The notes: a model not told the origin generated them from the sequence alone. A stretch of 64,000 nt of DNA from Streptomyces werraensis (GCA_014656175.1 BNBX01000009.1:186001-250000); one strand, 5' to 3'. Counted from the stretch's first letter, positions 7,675-15,432 are shown. Program-made: numbers and translations.

Positions 7675-8374
7675 CCTCCGGGACCGGATCGCCGCTGGCC
7701 GGATGAAACCCGGCGAACGCCTGCCTTCCGAGGCCCACCTGGCCGCGCAATACAGGGTCAGCACACCGACGCTGCGGAACGCTCTCGCCGTACTCCAAGC
7801 TGAAGGCCTCGTCGAAAAGGTCCACGGCAAGGGGAATTTCATTCGTCATCCCCTCCGAAGGATCACTTACGTGGGCGGAGGCCGAACCCCGGACGCGCAC
7901 ATCGTGGATCTCGCATCCTTGAGCGTCAGCGTCCACACCACCAGGATCCGGGCCCGCGGGCATCTCACGACCCTGCTGAAGACGCCGACCGGCAGCCCAC
8001 TAGCCGAAATCCTCTGTCTCGGCCATGAGGGCGAGAGACCTCACAGCCTGGCTCGAATCTACGTCCCTTGCGACTTGGCGCCGGCCGCCGTCCTCCGCGA
8101 GTCGCTCCCGTACGAGGCGATGGTGACGCGACTGGTGGAACTCCGCCCACCGCTGGCTGAAGTCCGGGAGGAAGTCAGCGTCCGCCTTCCGACACCGGAG
8201 GAGGCATCCACCCTTCGGATCAGCTCTGCCCTGGCAGTCCTCGCCGTCACACGCCAGGCGGCCGACACCGCTGGACGCGTGGTCGAGGCGGCCGTCCTGG
8301 TGCTGCCGGGAGACCGCGCCGACGCGGTGTTCACCACTCACTACGCGCTCGACGAGAGGCTGGCGGAAGCATGA
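7631..8374 (+). CDS. second GntR/UTRA transcriptional regulator of the left cargo
   Basis: A 247-residue regulator (243 if the ATG at 7643 is used). The winged helix is clear at residues 5-70 (RDAIADDLRDRIAAGRMKPG, LPSEAHLAAQYRVSTPTLR, HGKGNFI), followed by a UTRA-like domain with more divergent sequence ending LAVTRQAADTAGRVVEAAVLVLPGD. It sits inside the coupled cluster rather than facing it, which is unusual for a local repressor. It may sense a signal tied to the small genes, or control another site on the element. Its ribosome site is embedded in the preceding gene. Confidence 0.88.
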   Translation: MIPPMPSRRDAIADDLRDRIAAGRMKPGERLPSEAHLAAQYRVSTPTLRNALAVLQAEGLVEKVHGKGNFIRHPLRRITYVGGGRTPDAHIVDLASLSVSVHTTRIRARGHLTTLLKTPTGSPLAEILCLGHEGERPHSLARIYVPCDLAPAAVLRESLPYEAMVTRLVELRPPLAEVREEVSVRLPTPEEASTLRISSALAVLAVTRQAADTAGRVVEAAVLVLPGDRADAVFTTHYALDERLAEA

Positions 8375-8679
8375 CGATGTCGAACGAGCTGCGGCTCCTC
8401 CCTTGGACGGGCCCCGATGGCAAGCCGTGCTTCCTGAGCACCGATGACAACGACGGCCACATGTCCCGCCTGGCCGACAACCTGGAGTCAGTACAACTCG
8501 GCATGGCAACCGAACTCCTGGACCAAGCGTTAGACATGCTTGCCGAGGCCGATACGGAACCGAACGACCTGCGGCTCCTGGCGAAGGATCTAACCGGAGC
8601 TCTTCGGGACACGCTCCGTGTTGCGACCAGCCGCGGTCACCGCCTAGATAGCCGGTCTACTGATCACCAGTCCCGCTGA
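8371..8679 (+). CDS. hypothetical acidic protein, last gene of the left cargo cluster
   Basis: A 102-residue acidic, mostly helical protein coupled by ATGA to the GntR gene. It contains WTGPDGKPCFLSTDDN, then a helix (HMSRLADNLESVQLGMATELLDQA) and a second helix (LRLLAKDLTGALRDTLRVAT). This arrangement is common in small Streptomyces proteins encoded next to regulators, but I recognise no named family. A strong terminator follows at 8694-8733, marking the end of the transcription unit that began at 6631. Confidence 0.75.
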   Translation: MTMSNELRLLPWTGPDGKPCFLSTDDNDGHMSRLADNLESVQLGMATELLDQALDMLAEADTEPNDLRLLAKDLTGALRDTLRVATSRGHRLDSRSTDHQSR

Positions 8680-8693
8680 CCAGCGAGACTGAA

Positions 8694-8733
8694 GAAGCCC
8701 ACGGCTCAGACCAGTTCAGCGGCCGTGGGCTTC
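8694..8733 (+). terminator. terminator of the 6631-8679 cluster
   Basis: A perfect 12-bp stem, GAAGCCCACGGC (8694-8705) and GCCGTGGGCTTC (8722-8733), 15 bases after the last stop codon. Confidence 0.85.
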
Positions 8734-10072
8734 TGTCGTTGTCGGTCGACGTCGGCTGACCTCGGACGGCCCAGCTTGGACGTCACACCAGCGCTGAGAC
8801 GACTGCCTGGCGGGGCCGACCCCGTTACTTCGGCGCTGAGCTCATCCACGGGGCTACCGCGGCAAAGACCTGACGTCATCGTCGCCAACTCGCCGACTAG
8901 GCAAAGCGGTTCGGCTGCAGCCCTTCCGCGAGGAAGGAATGTGACGTCCATCACTCCTTGCGGAGCGACGTGAAAATCCTAGGTGGGCAAGGCTGCCTCA
9001 AGGGTGGTGATGGTGCGTTAGCCGACGGCTAACGCACCATCACCACCCTTGAGGCAGGGGAACCCTTGCAGCCTTGCCCACCTTGGGCTCTGGCATTTTT
9101 GATCTTGCGAATAAATGCGACTGGCACTCCCTGAACTCCCTTGTGCAGGCCGCGTGTTGTGCGCCGGGCCCGGTCGCCGATCAGCACCTCATCGCAAGTC
9201 TCACTGACATGGAGAAGCTCGTGTTCGACCTTGCATCCCTCGTGCCCACTCTGGTTGGCGGCTTGGGCCTGCTGGCTCTCGGTTCCAGCCCGAACGGCCC
9301 CTGTGGGGGAGCCGCCACTTCGCCGGCGGTCACCATCACGGATCACTGCCGAGCCATCTGCAACCACGCCCGCAGCCTGGTGGTACTCATCGTCCGGAGG
9401 AGCGGCGCGGCTGGCTGAGGCGGCTCTACGTCACTGAAGGCGTAGGGCACGTTTAGGGCGTCCGCTCTGATGCCAGGGCGGGCGCCCCTGGAGATGGAGG
9501 AGACTAAGACCTCTTCGTCCCGAAGCAACTTGGGCGTGGGCACTGCCTTGGGAGGTCGTGCCCTTCACCTGGGCTGATGGTCCGCAGCCGTCCGCGCTCG
9601 TCCGCCGTTGTTCGTCGGCGTTGTCACGCAGTTAGACACTCACCCGGTGAGGCTCCGGGTGCGCGGGATCAGCGCACGTTAGCTGAGTTCTCCGGGTGCA
9701 GGCATAACACGACCAGTGTGGCAGATCATCGCCGGGACCCCAGGCCAGAGCGGGGTGGGGGTGGTCACCTGTGGGCGGCGTCTGTCAGCGTTGGCCGGCT
9801 TCGGACGGCCCAGGGACGGCCCAGCTGCCCTGATCCTCGCACTTGCTTCCACGGGCGCCCGTCCCTGCTTCATCGGCATACGGATCATCGAGGAAGAAGG
9901 CTGTAGAGGCTGCTGGCGAAGGTACCGAGCCGCACATCTCGGCCCAACGTGCTAACCGTCCAGTACCGGCGCACGATGGTTTGAAGACCTGCTAGTTACC
10001 CGATGACGGAAGGCCGACTCCAAAGCTGTCAGGGGTGGCCCTTCGCGTAGGGAGTATCCACGGGAGGTCGCC
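8734..10072. other. gene-poor stretch of the AICE
   Basis: About 1.3 kb without a confident gene. It holds the long hairpin at 8981-9083 and two or three related GC-rich snippets: TCGGACGGCCCAG occurs near 8763 and again near 9800, and a GTTGTTCGTCGGCG run lies near 9605. These look like remnants of earlier insertions. An open frame at 9074-9418 on the plus strand (TTG start inside the hairpin) and one opposite it at 9029-9367 are both possible, but neither has a ribosome site or a recognised domain. The leader of the monooxygenase gene lies at the right end. Confidence 0.5.
8981..9083. repeat. 103-bp long inverted repeat (near-perfect hairpin)
   Basis: The inner arms are perfect over 30 bp (8995-9024 and 9026-9055) around a single A. 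The centre reads GCGTTAGCCGACGGCTAACGC. The outer arms, AGGTGGGCAAGGCT (8981-8994) and AGCCTTGCCCACCT (9070-9083), are also perfect, with a 14-base bulge (9056-9069) on the right only. The stem is too long for an ordinary terminator. It could be a cruciform recognition site, a single-strand origin, a self-complementary small RNA, or the remains of a small transposable repeat. Confidence 0.9.
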
Positions 10073-11389
10073 TTGTCCGCACGTAAGCGCATCCTTGTGA
10101 TCGGCGCCGGACCCAAGGCTGTCGCTCTGGCGGCAAAGGCGCAGGCACTGGGCGGCTCAAGTGAGCAATGGCCGGAGATTCACCTAATAGACCGCAACCA
10201 GGTAGCAGCCAACTGGACAGGTCTGCACGGATATACCGACGGTGCCCAAGTGTTGGCGACTTCTCCACTTAGGGACGTTGGTTTTCCATACCGCTCTCAA
10301 TGCTGGGGCGACTCGGTAAGGAATCGAGAGATCGACTCCAAGATGCTTGCCTTCAGCTGGCCTGCTTTCCTGGTTCACGATGCAGGAAAAAGGACTAGGA
10401 GCTTTGCCGATTGGGTGGATCGAGGGAGTCCGCAGCCTTCCCTCAAACAGTGGGCGGAGTACCTAGATTGGGTTCACAGGAGCACCGCGGCAACTCTGCA
10501 CCGTATGGAGGTAACCGAGATTGACATAGAAGACGGCAAGTGGCTGCTGCATGCGGAAGATCCAGACACGCATCACCATGTCCCGGCGCCGCTCGGCGAC
10601 GCCTTGGTGATAACCGGGCCTGGACCCGCCAAGAAGGTACCCGGCTACACCACTCCAACTGAGCGCATGACCGATGCACAGCACTTGTGGAAAGGCAACA
10701 TCATTTCCGAAATGCCACCCGATGCGCGCGTGGCGGTTGTCGGTGACGGAGGGGCAGCCTCGTCTGTGATCATGACCCTCCTGGACCAGATAGGACCGGA
10801 TTGCGAAATCACGGTCATTTCACAATCCGGTGTCACTTACACTCGAGGCGAGAGTTACGACGAAAATCGTCACTATTCCGACGCCACCTACTGGTCTTGG
10901 CTTGACGGCCAAAGCCGGAAACGATTCATACAACACACGGCACGTGGCGTATTCTCCATTCACGCCAAATCGCGCCTCAATGAGGCCGAAAATGTTACCA
11001 CAGTGAGTGGCGACATCAAAGATATATCCGAGGTGGGCAACCAAGTAGAGGTGGTTTATAGCGACCCGAAGCCCGACGAGAGCGGGTTCATGCCCTCAAA
11101 GCGGGAGGACGAAGCCTTCGACTACGCAATAATTGCAGTCGGCTTCGATGAGCTTTGGTGGACACATAAATTGACAAACAGAGCCAGGGAACTGATTGGC
11201 GAACGTATTAATAGTAGAAACTTCGACATGGTGACGATTGGGAACAAGATCAACAGCCATCTGGAACTTGAAGGCCTCTCTCCAGCGCTCCACCTGCCGA
11301 TGCTGGCCGGCTACCGTCAGGGACCAGGCTTCCCTGGCCTAGGCTGCCTCGGGCTGCTGTCGGACCAGATCCTGTCCTTTTACTCCTGA
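10073..11389 (+). CDS. MbtG-like flavin-dependent N-monooxygenase (SidA/IucD/PvdA superfamily), AICE cargo
   Basis: A 438-residue soluble flavoprotein. The N terminus has a Rossmann FAD site (ILVIGAGPKAVALAAKA), followed by ANWTGLHGYTDGAQ and ATSPLRDVGFPYRS. A second nucleotide site lies near residue 220 (VAVVGDGGAASSVI), then VISQSGVTYTRGESYDEN, TARGVFS, and the C-terminal QGPGFPGLGCLGLLSD. These blocks match what I remember of the mycobactin lysine N-hydroxylase MbtG. Such enzymes hydroxylate a primary amine with NADPH and O2, but no siderophore or NRPS gene is near, so the substrate is open. The TTG start has GGGAGG seven bases before it. The gene is noticeably richer in A+T codons than its neighbours, which suggests recent transfer. 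Confidence 0.85.
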   Translation: MSARKRILVIGAGPKAVALAAKAQALGGSSEQWPEIHLIDRNQVAANWTGLHGYTDGAQVLATSPLRDVGFPYRSQCWGDSVRNREIDSKMLAFSWPAFLVHDAGKRTRSFADWVDRGSPQPSLKQWAEYLDWVHRSTAATLHRMEVTEIDIEDGKWLLHAEDPDTHHHVPAPLGDALVITGPGPAKKVPGYTTPTERMTDAQHLWKGNIISEMPPDARVAVVGDGGAASSVIMTLLDQIGPDCEITVISQSGVTYTRGESYDENRHYSDATYWSWLDGQSRKRFIQHTARGVFSIHAKSRLNEAENVTTVSGDIKDISEVGNQVEVVYSDPKPDESGFMPSKREDEAFDYAIIAVGFDELWWTHKLTNRARELIGERINSRNFDMVTIGNKINSHLELEGLSPALHLPMLAGYRQGPGFPGLGCLGLLSDQILSFYS

Positions 11390-11417
11390 GTAACACTGGA
11401 CGCGTAGACTGGTATGG

Positions 11418-11433
11418 AATAGTCTCGACTATT
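11418..11433. promoter_or_regulatory. palindrome upstream of the RHH-like gene
   Basis: AATAGTCTCGACTATT, with 6-bp arms and a CTCG centre, lies 28 bases before the start codon at 11462 and 29 bases after the monooxygenase stop. It may be an operator for the small protein that follows, or a weak hairpin ending the upstream gene. Confidence 0.5.
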
Positions 11434-11461
11434 TACTAACACTTGAGGCTGGAGGGTGGCG

Positions 11462-11833
11462 ATGGGCGACACGAGGGGATGGGAGCGTCCAACCCGAGTA
11501 CGACGCCTCGTGCGTTGGCCGGCCGACATGATGCGCGAGGTAGCGGACCTAGCAACGAAGGAGGGGACATCCTTCACTGCCTTCGTCTCGCGGTCGATCG
11601 AACTGGCCGACGCGCCGAGCCTGAGTGAGGCTCTGCTCGCTGCGCGAGAAGACCTGAGCTCTGACAAGCCGATGATGATCCGGACGCTGTACTGGGATGA
11701 TCGCTGGGAGCAGGCTCTGGAGGATCTCCAGGGGCAGATGAAACCCGATGCCGGACCCATTCCACTAGATCAGTTGCTCTTGGCCTGTGTTCAGAGCCGT
11801 GTCCAGCCGCACGCACTGCCTACTTCTACTTGA
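11462..11833 (+). CDS. small ribbon-helix-helix-like protein beside the monooxygenase
   Basis: A 123-residue protein. The segment TRVRRLVRWPADMMREVADL followed by TSFTAFVSRSIELA has the strand-helix-helix pattern of CopG/Arc-type DNA-binding proteins. The acidic C-terminal half (LSEALLAAREDLSSDK, WDDRWEQALEDLQGQM) could be a dimer or partner-binding domain. ATG 11462 is preferred because GGAGG lies six bases before it; the GTG at 11456 is too close. The palindrome at 11418-11433 suggests autoregulation. The distance from the monooxygenase (72 bases) allows co-transcription. An antitoxin-like role is possible, but no toxin partner is seen. Confidence 0.7.
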   Translation: MGDTRGWERPTRVRRLVRWPADMMREVADLATKEGTSFTAFVSRSIELADAPSLSEALLAAREDLSSDKPMMIRTLYWDDRWEQALEDLQGQMKPDAGPIPLDQLLLACVQSRVQPHALPTST

Positions 11834-12233
11834 TCCCTTGAGGCACTTGTGTCGACGCCCTCCTGTTCGGCGCGCTCTTGAATTCTTCGGCGCATGCGGG
11901 CTCAAGCGTAGGTCGGCGGAGCGGCTTTGGGCTGGAGCTGCTTTGGGGCGAGTGATCATGGCCCCGTAAGCTTCCGGCGCGTCGGGCAGTCTGTGGACCT
12001 GCCCGTTAAAGCACGACGTTGGGGCCATGATCTTCGAGGCTCGCCCCAAAGTGGCTGCCTAAAGCCGTGGAGCCGACCGCCCCAGCCACAGAGGGTGTCT
12101 TCCTACTTCAAGCCCGCAGCCGCCGAGCGCGCCGCCGAGCGCGGCCAGCCGGGGCGAAGACAGGAGGCAGGCCGCGCCGCAGAGGCGGCGCGCGCCCGCG
12201 CCGTGCGCGGGCCTTGATGAAGTAGGGAAAGTC
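11834..12233. other. structured non-coding region between cargo and backbone
   Basis: Besides the long repeat at 11941-12051, this region has a second imperfect long repeat: CTACTTCAAGCCCGC near 12104-12118 faces GCGGGCCTTGATGAAGTAG near 12207-12225. Between them is very GC-rich sequence with a tandem 12-bp repeat CCGCCGAGCGCG (twice, about 12119-12142). No gene is supported. Such a region could hold the transfer locus (clt) or a replication origin. Confidence 0.5.
11941..12051. repeat. 111-bp bipartite inverted repeat with inner hairpin
   Basis: CTTTGGGGCGAG (11941-11952) pairs with CTCGCCCCAAAG (12040-12051), and GATCATGGCCCC (11954-11965) pairs with GGGGCCATGATC (12021-12032). A 7-base bulge interrupts the right arm. 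The 55-base loop contains its own hairpin, CGGGCAG (11983-11989) with CTGCCCG (11999-12005). The result is a two-tier cruciform. Confidence 0.85.
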
Positions 12234-12686
12234 TTATCCCGCTGGGATGAGCTGCTTGCCGTCGTGGCTTCGTACGTGGGGGCCGTTGCCGTCCAAGGCG
12301 TCCAGGAGTCTGATCGCGTAGACCTCGGCCATGCGCTCGCTGACCTCGTCGGGCGTGAGCCAGGAGACGGCTGTCGACTCGCTCGATGTGCGCTCGGTGC
12401 CGCCGGAGGGCTTACAGCGGAAGACCAGGGCCACGATGCCTCGGGTTGTGTTCTTGTAGACGCCGGTGAGTTCGTCCACCTCGACGTGGATGCCGGTCTC
12501 CTCCAGGACCTCGCGGGCTACGCCGGCCTCGGGGGTCTCGTCGAGTTCGAGCACTCCGCCGGGGAGCTCCCACGTGCCGTTGTCGGCTCGGCGGATCGCC
12601 AGGAGGCGGCCGTCCTCGCGCACCACGACTCCGGCCACGGATACGGAGTGCAGGGGTGAGGTCGTTGCTTCCTGTGATTGACTCAT
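12234..12686 (-). CDS. pif: Pif-like Nudix hydrolase (AICE transfer immunity)
   Basis: A 150-residue protein with a canonical Nudix box (GGVLELDETPEAGVA then REVLEETGI), near residues 45-68. In pSAM2 a Nudix protein, Pif, next to korSA prevents redundant transfer between cells that already carry the element; the same neighbourhood points to the same job here. The nucleotide substrate is unknown. It is divergent from korSA. The start is uncertain: ATG 12686 lies within the operator repeat 12681-12696, and an ATG at 12698 would add four residues. Neither has a ribosome site, so a leaderless transcript is likely. Confidence 0.85.
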   Translation of the reverse strand: MSQSQEATTSPLHSVSVAGVVVREDGRLLAIRRADNGTWELPGGVLELDETPEAGVAREVLEETGIHVEVDELTGVYKNTTRGIVALVFRCKPSGGTERTSSESTAVSWLTPDEVSERMAEVYAIRLLDALDGNGPHVRSHDGKQLIPAG

Positions 12687-12696
12687 GTACAGGAGC
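12681..12696. promoter_or_regulatory. KorSA-type operator, copy 1 (pif/korSA)
   Basis: ACTCATGTACAGGAGC preceded by TTG, giving a TTGACT -35-like box. It matches the two copies at 13549 and 13585 (consensus ACTCATRTAYAKGAGY). It overlaps the pif start and lies 22 bases before korSA. Confidence 0.75.
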
Positions 12697-12717
12697 ATAG
12701 GAGGCGGAGAACGACTA

Positions 12718-13496
12718 TGGGAACTGCGGTAGAGGGGGGCAGGTCGGGGCCTCGGTACGTGCAGATCGCCGATGAGATCGTGCAGCAGATCCGGGCGGGC
12801 GTGCTCAAGCCTGGTGACATGGTGCCGAGTGAGTCGGAGCTGGTGGAGCGTTACGGAGTCTCGGGCGGCACGATCCGTAAGGCCATGGTCGAGGTGCGGG
12901 CGAGCGGGCTTGTCGAGACCCGGCACGGCAAGGGATCGATCGTGAAGGACCGGCCGCCGGTGCGGCATCGCTCCTCGGATCGGTTCCGGCGGTCGCTTCG
13001 GCAGGGTGGCAAGGCCGCGTATCTCGCGGAGTCGGCGCAGTCCGGCGCCACGGCCAAGGTGAGCGTCCTCTACATCGGTCCCATGGAGGCCCCCGCGGAT
13101 GCCGCCCAGCGGCTGGGCGTCTCCGCCGGCACTCAGGTGCTCGCGCGTCGGCGCCTCTACTTCCGCAACGGCACCCCGGTCGAGACCGCCACCTCGTATC
13201 TCCCGTGGGACGTGGTGAAGGAGATCCCGGAGCTGTTTGCTGAGAACCCCGGCGGTGGTGGCATCTACGCCCGACTCGAAGACCACGGGCATGAGTTCGC
13301 CGAGTTCGTCGAGACGCTGCAAGCGCGGCCGGCCTCCAAGGCGGAGGCGTCCGAGCTGGCGCTGAGTCCCGGCGCGCCGGTGGTTCATCTGATTCGTGAG
13401 GCTCGCACGACGGCCGGTCTGGTGGTCGAGGTCTGTGACACGCTCATGGCCGCTGACCAGTTCGTTTTCGAGTACCGGATCCCTGCCGCCGACTGA
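12718..13496 (+). CDS. korSA: KorSA-like GntR repressor of the AICE
   Basis: A 259-residue regulator. The winged helix lies at about 10-80 (YVQIADEIVQQIRAGVLKPG, VPSESELVERYGVSGGTIRK, RHGKGSIV) and the UTRA effector domain at about 105-255 (LARRRLYFRNGTPVETATSY, HLIREARTTAGLVVEV). ATG 12718 follows GGAGGCGGAG. Its place between pif and the replication/transfer genes is that of KorSA in pSAM2, which represses replication and transfer while the element is integrated. Three copies of a shared 16-bp palindrome flank the gene on both sides, as expected for an autoregulated master repressor. What relieves repression is not visible. Confidence 0.9.
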
Positions 13497-13548
13497 CGCC
13501 TACTCAACTCCCCGCAGCCCGTCGCGACTTCTCGGTCGCGGCGGGTTG

Positions 13549-13600
13549 ACTCATGTATAGGAGTGGTGCACTCTTCTTCATGTCACTCATATACATGAGT
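13549..13600 (+). promoter_or_regulatory. KorSA-type operators, copies 2 and 3, in the 13636 promoter
   Basis: ACTCATGTATAGGAGT (13549-13564) and ACTCATATACATGAGT (13585-13600) are 36 bp apart. The first overlaps a TTGACT box (13546-13551). Both lie upstream of the regulatory gene at 13636 and hence of the transfer operon. A GC-rich hairpin ending the korSA transcript precedes them (about 13518-13545). Confidence 0.75.
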
Positions 13601-13635
13601 GGCGGAGTCCAGCCTCTGTAGAGGAGTGATCTGCT

Positions 13636-13992
13636 GTGCGTCAGATTCCCGTGGAGACGTCCGGTGCCACCGTGATGGTCGCCAAGGCCCCGCAGCCCAA
13701 GGTCCGCGACCGCCGTACCGGTGAGATCGCCACCGACGCCGAGACCGGCACCAAGCTGATGACCGTCGACGTGATGTTCGCGGCCAACAACGAGGTGGAG
13801 ATCCTGTCCATCACCGTCCCCGAGAACGGCTTCTCCGGTGAGCTGGCCATGGGCACCCCGGTCGCGCTCACCGGCCTGGTCGCCCGCCCGTGGGAGAACG
13901 AGTTCAACGGCCAGAAGCGGCACGGCATCGCCTTCCGCGCGGTCGCCGTCACCTCGCTGGTCGACATCGACTCGGCCTCGAAGGCGGCCTGA
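13636..13992 (+). CDS. SCO3933 family AICE regulatory protein
   Basis: A 118-residue protein of a family I remember as SCO3933-type regulatory proteins of Streptomyces AICEs. It is beta-rich, with conserved stretches VRQIPVETSGATVMVAKAP, DRRTGEIATDAETG and GLVARPWENEFNGQKRHG. It looks like a small OB-like fold, which could bind single-stranded DNA, but that is inference. The GTG start follows GAGGAG. It is the first gene after the twin KorSA operators and is followed three bases later by traSA, so it likely leads the transfer operon. Its position suits an activator of replication and transfer like Pra of pSAM2; identity with Pra is not established. Confidence 0.8.
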   Translation: MRQIPVETSGATVMVAKAPQPKVRDRRTGEIATDAETGTKLMTVDVMFAANNEVEILSITVPENGFSGELAMGTPVALTGLVARPWENEFNGQKRHGIAFRAVAVTSLVDIDSASKAA

Positions 13993-13995
13993 GCC

Positions 13996-15351
13996 ATGAC
14001 GTGGCTCACGGTCTTACTGCTGGTGGTTGTCGCCGCTGCGGGTCTCCTGCGGTGGCGGCGTCCCGCCTGGTACTGGTTGACCTTCGGGGTCACCTTCGCC
14101 GTCCTGCGGGTCCTGGTTCGCTACGCATCGGTCATGGATGCCTGTGGCCTGACGGTCCCGCCCTCGCGCTGGCGTCTGGCGCTAGCCAGGATGACCAACC
14201 GGCCGGCTCCGGAGTGCCGTGCACCGCGCATTCTGCGGGTGCGGCCCACTCGTACCGGCCTGGTCCTGCGCCTCAAACTCCGGCCCGGCCAGGACGCCTT
14301 CGACGTCGCCGCGGCCTCGGACCGGCTGCGCCACTCCTTCGGCATGTACGGCGTGACCTCCCGTGAGCTGCGCTCGGGCGTGGTCGAGATCAGGATGACC
14401 GGATACGACGTGCTCAAGCGGGTGCAGATGCCCGCCAAGACCGACACCCGCCCGATGCGGGTCCCGGTCGCGCTGCGGGAGGACGGTTCAGTCCACTACC
14501 GGGACTACCGCGCCGTCCCGCACGGTCTGACTCTCGGCGCGACGGAGTCCGGCAAGTCGGTCTATCAGCGCAACCTCGTTGCCGGGCTCGCTCCGCAGGA
14601 CGTCGCCCTGGTTGGCATCGACTGCAAACAAGGGGTGGAGCTGTTCCCGCTGGCGCGTCGGTTCTCCGCGCTCGCCGACAACCCCGACACCGCGCTGGAG
14701 CTATTGGAAACGCTCGTTGCGCACATGGCGGACGTCTATCAACTCATCCGGACCGAACAGCGCATCAGCGTCGCGGTACTGGATGCCGAGATCGCCGCCG
14801 ACATCTGGGACCTGCCCGAAGACCTGCGGCCGGTGCCGGTCGTGGTCCTGGTCGACGAGGTCGCCGAACTCGCCCTGTACGCGAGCAAGGAGGAGGAGAA
14901 GCGGCGGGACCGGATCATCACCGCCCTGGTCCGCCTCGCCCAGCTCGGCCGCGCGGCCGGCATCTATCTGGAGATCTGCGGGCAGCGCTTCGGCTCCGAA
15001 CTCGGCAAGGGCATCACCATGCTCCGCGCCCAGCTCACCGGCCGCACCGCCCACCGCGTCAACGACGAGACCTCGGCGAACATGGCCTTCGGCGACATCG
15101 CCCCGGATGCCGTCCTCGCCGCGATCCAGATTCCCGCCGAGACGCGCGGGCTGGCCATTGCCGGGGACTCCTCCGGCGGTTGGCATCGCATCCGCGCGCC
15201 GCACACCTCGCTGCGGCAAGCCGTGAACACCTGCAACAAGTACGCCGACCGCACCCCGGATCTCCCCGCCCTGGCCGCGTTCAGGCCCTCGGTCGCCCCG
15301 CTGCCCTCGGCCCGTGTGCCGCTGTCCAAGACAGCCCCCGCCACCGCCTGA
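13996..15351 (+). CDS. traSA: TraSA/TraB FtsK-like double-stranded DNA translocase
   Basis: A 451-residue conjugation protein. Two membrane segments open the protein (TWLTVLLLVVVAAAGLL and WYWLTFGVTFAVLRVLV). A FtsK/SpoIIIE motor domain follows, with Walker A GATESGKS (~181-188), Walker B VVVLVDEVAEL (~284) and the GRAAGIYLEICGQR segment. Such proteins assemble as hexamers at hyphal tips and pump unprocessed double-stranded plasmid DNA into the recipient, recognising 8-bp repeats at clt. The ATG lies three bases after the previous stop. Expression is probably controlled by the KorSA operators upstream of 13636. Confidence 0.95.
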   Translation: MTWLTVLLLVVVAAAGLLRWRRPAWYWLTFGVTFAVLRVLVRYASVMDACGLTVPPSRWRLALARMTNRPAPECRAPRILRVRPTRTGLVLRLKLRPGQDAFDVAAASDRLRHSFGMYGVTSRELRSGVVEIRMTGYDVLKRVQMPAKTDTRPMRVPVALREDGSVHYRDYRAVPHGLTLGATESGKSVYQRNLVAGLAPQDVALVGIDCKQGVELFPLARRFSALADNPDTALELLETLVAHMADVYQLIRTEQRISVAVLDAEIAADIWDLPEDLRPVPVVVLVDEVAELALYASKEEEKRRDRIITALVRLAQLGRAAGIYLEICGQRFGSELGKGITMLRAQLTGRTAHRVNDETSANMAFGDIAPDAVLAAIQIPAETRGLAIAGDSSGGWHRIRAPHTSLRQAVNTCNKYADRTPDLPALAAFRPSVAPLPSARVPLSKTAPATA

Positions 15352-15432
15352 CCTCTCCACTCCCACGGTCGGCGCGACCGCCTTCGCGCCGGGTCCCTAC
15401 CCCTGCCATGCCTGATCACAGGAGGAGCCGTC

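Noticed and set aside
9074..9418. A 114-residue plus-strand ORF in the gene-poor part of the AICE, with a 112-residue ORF opposite it at 9029-9367
   Set aside because: Its TTG start lies inside the long hairpin, there is no ribosome site, and no domain was recognised on either strand. It could be a decayed gene; not strong enough to call.
9577..9955. Short ORFs around 9577-9955
   Set aside because: Low-quality Arg/Pro/Cys-rich translations in several frames, no ribosome sites, typical of non-coding high-GC DNA.
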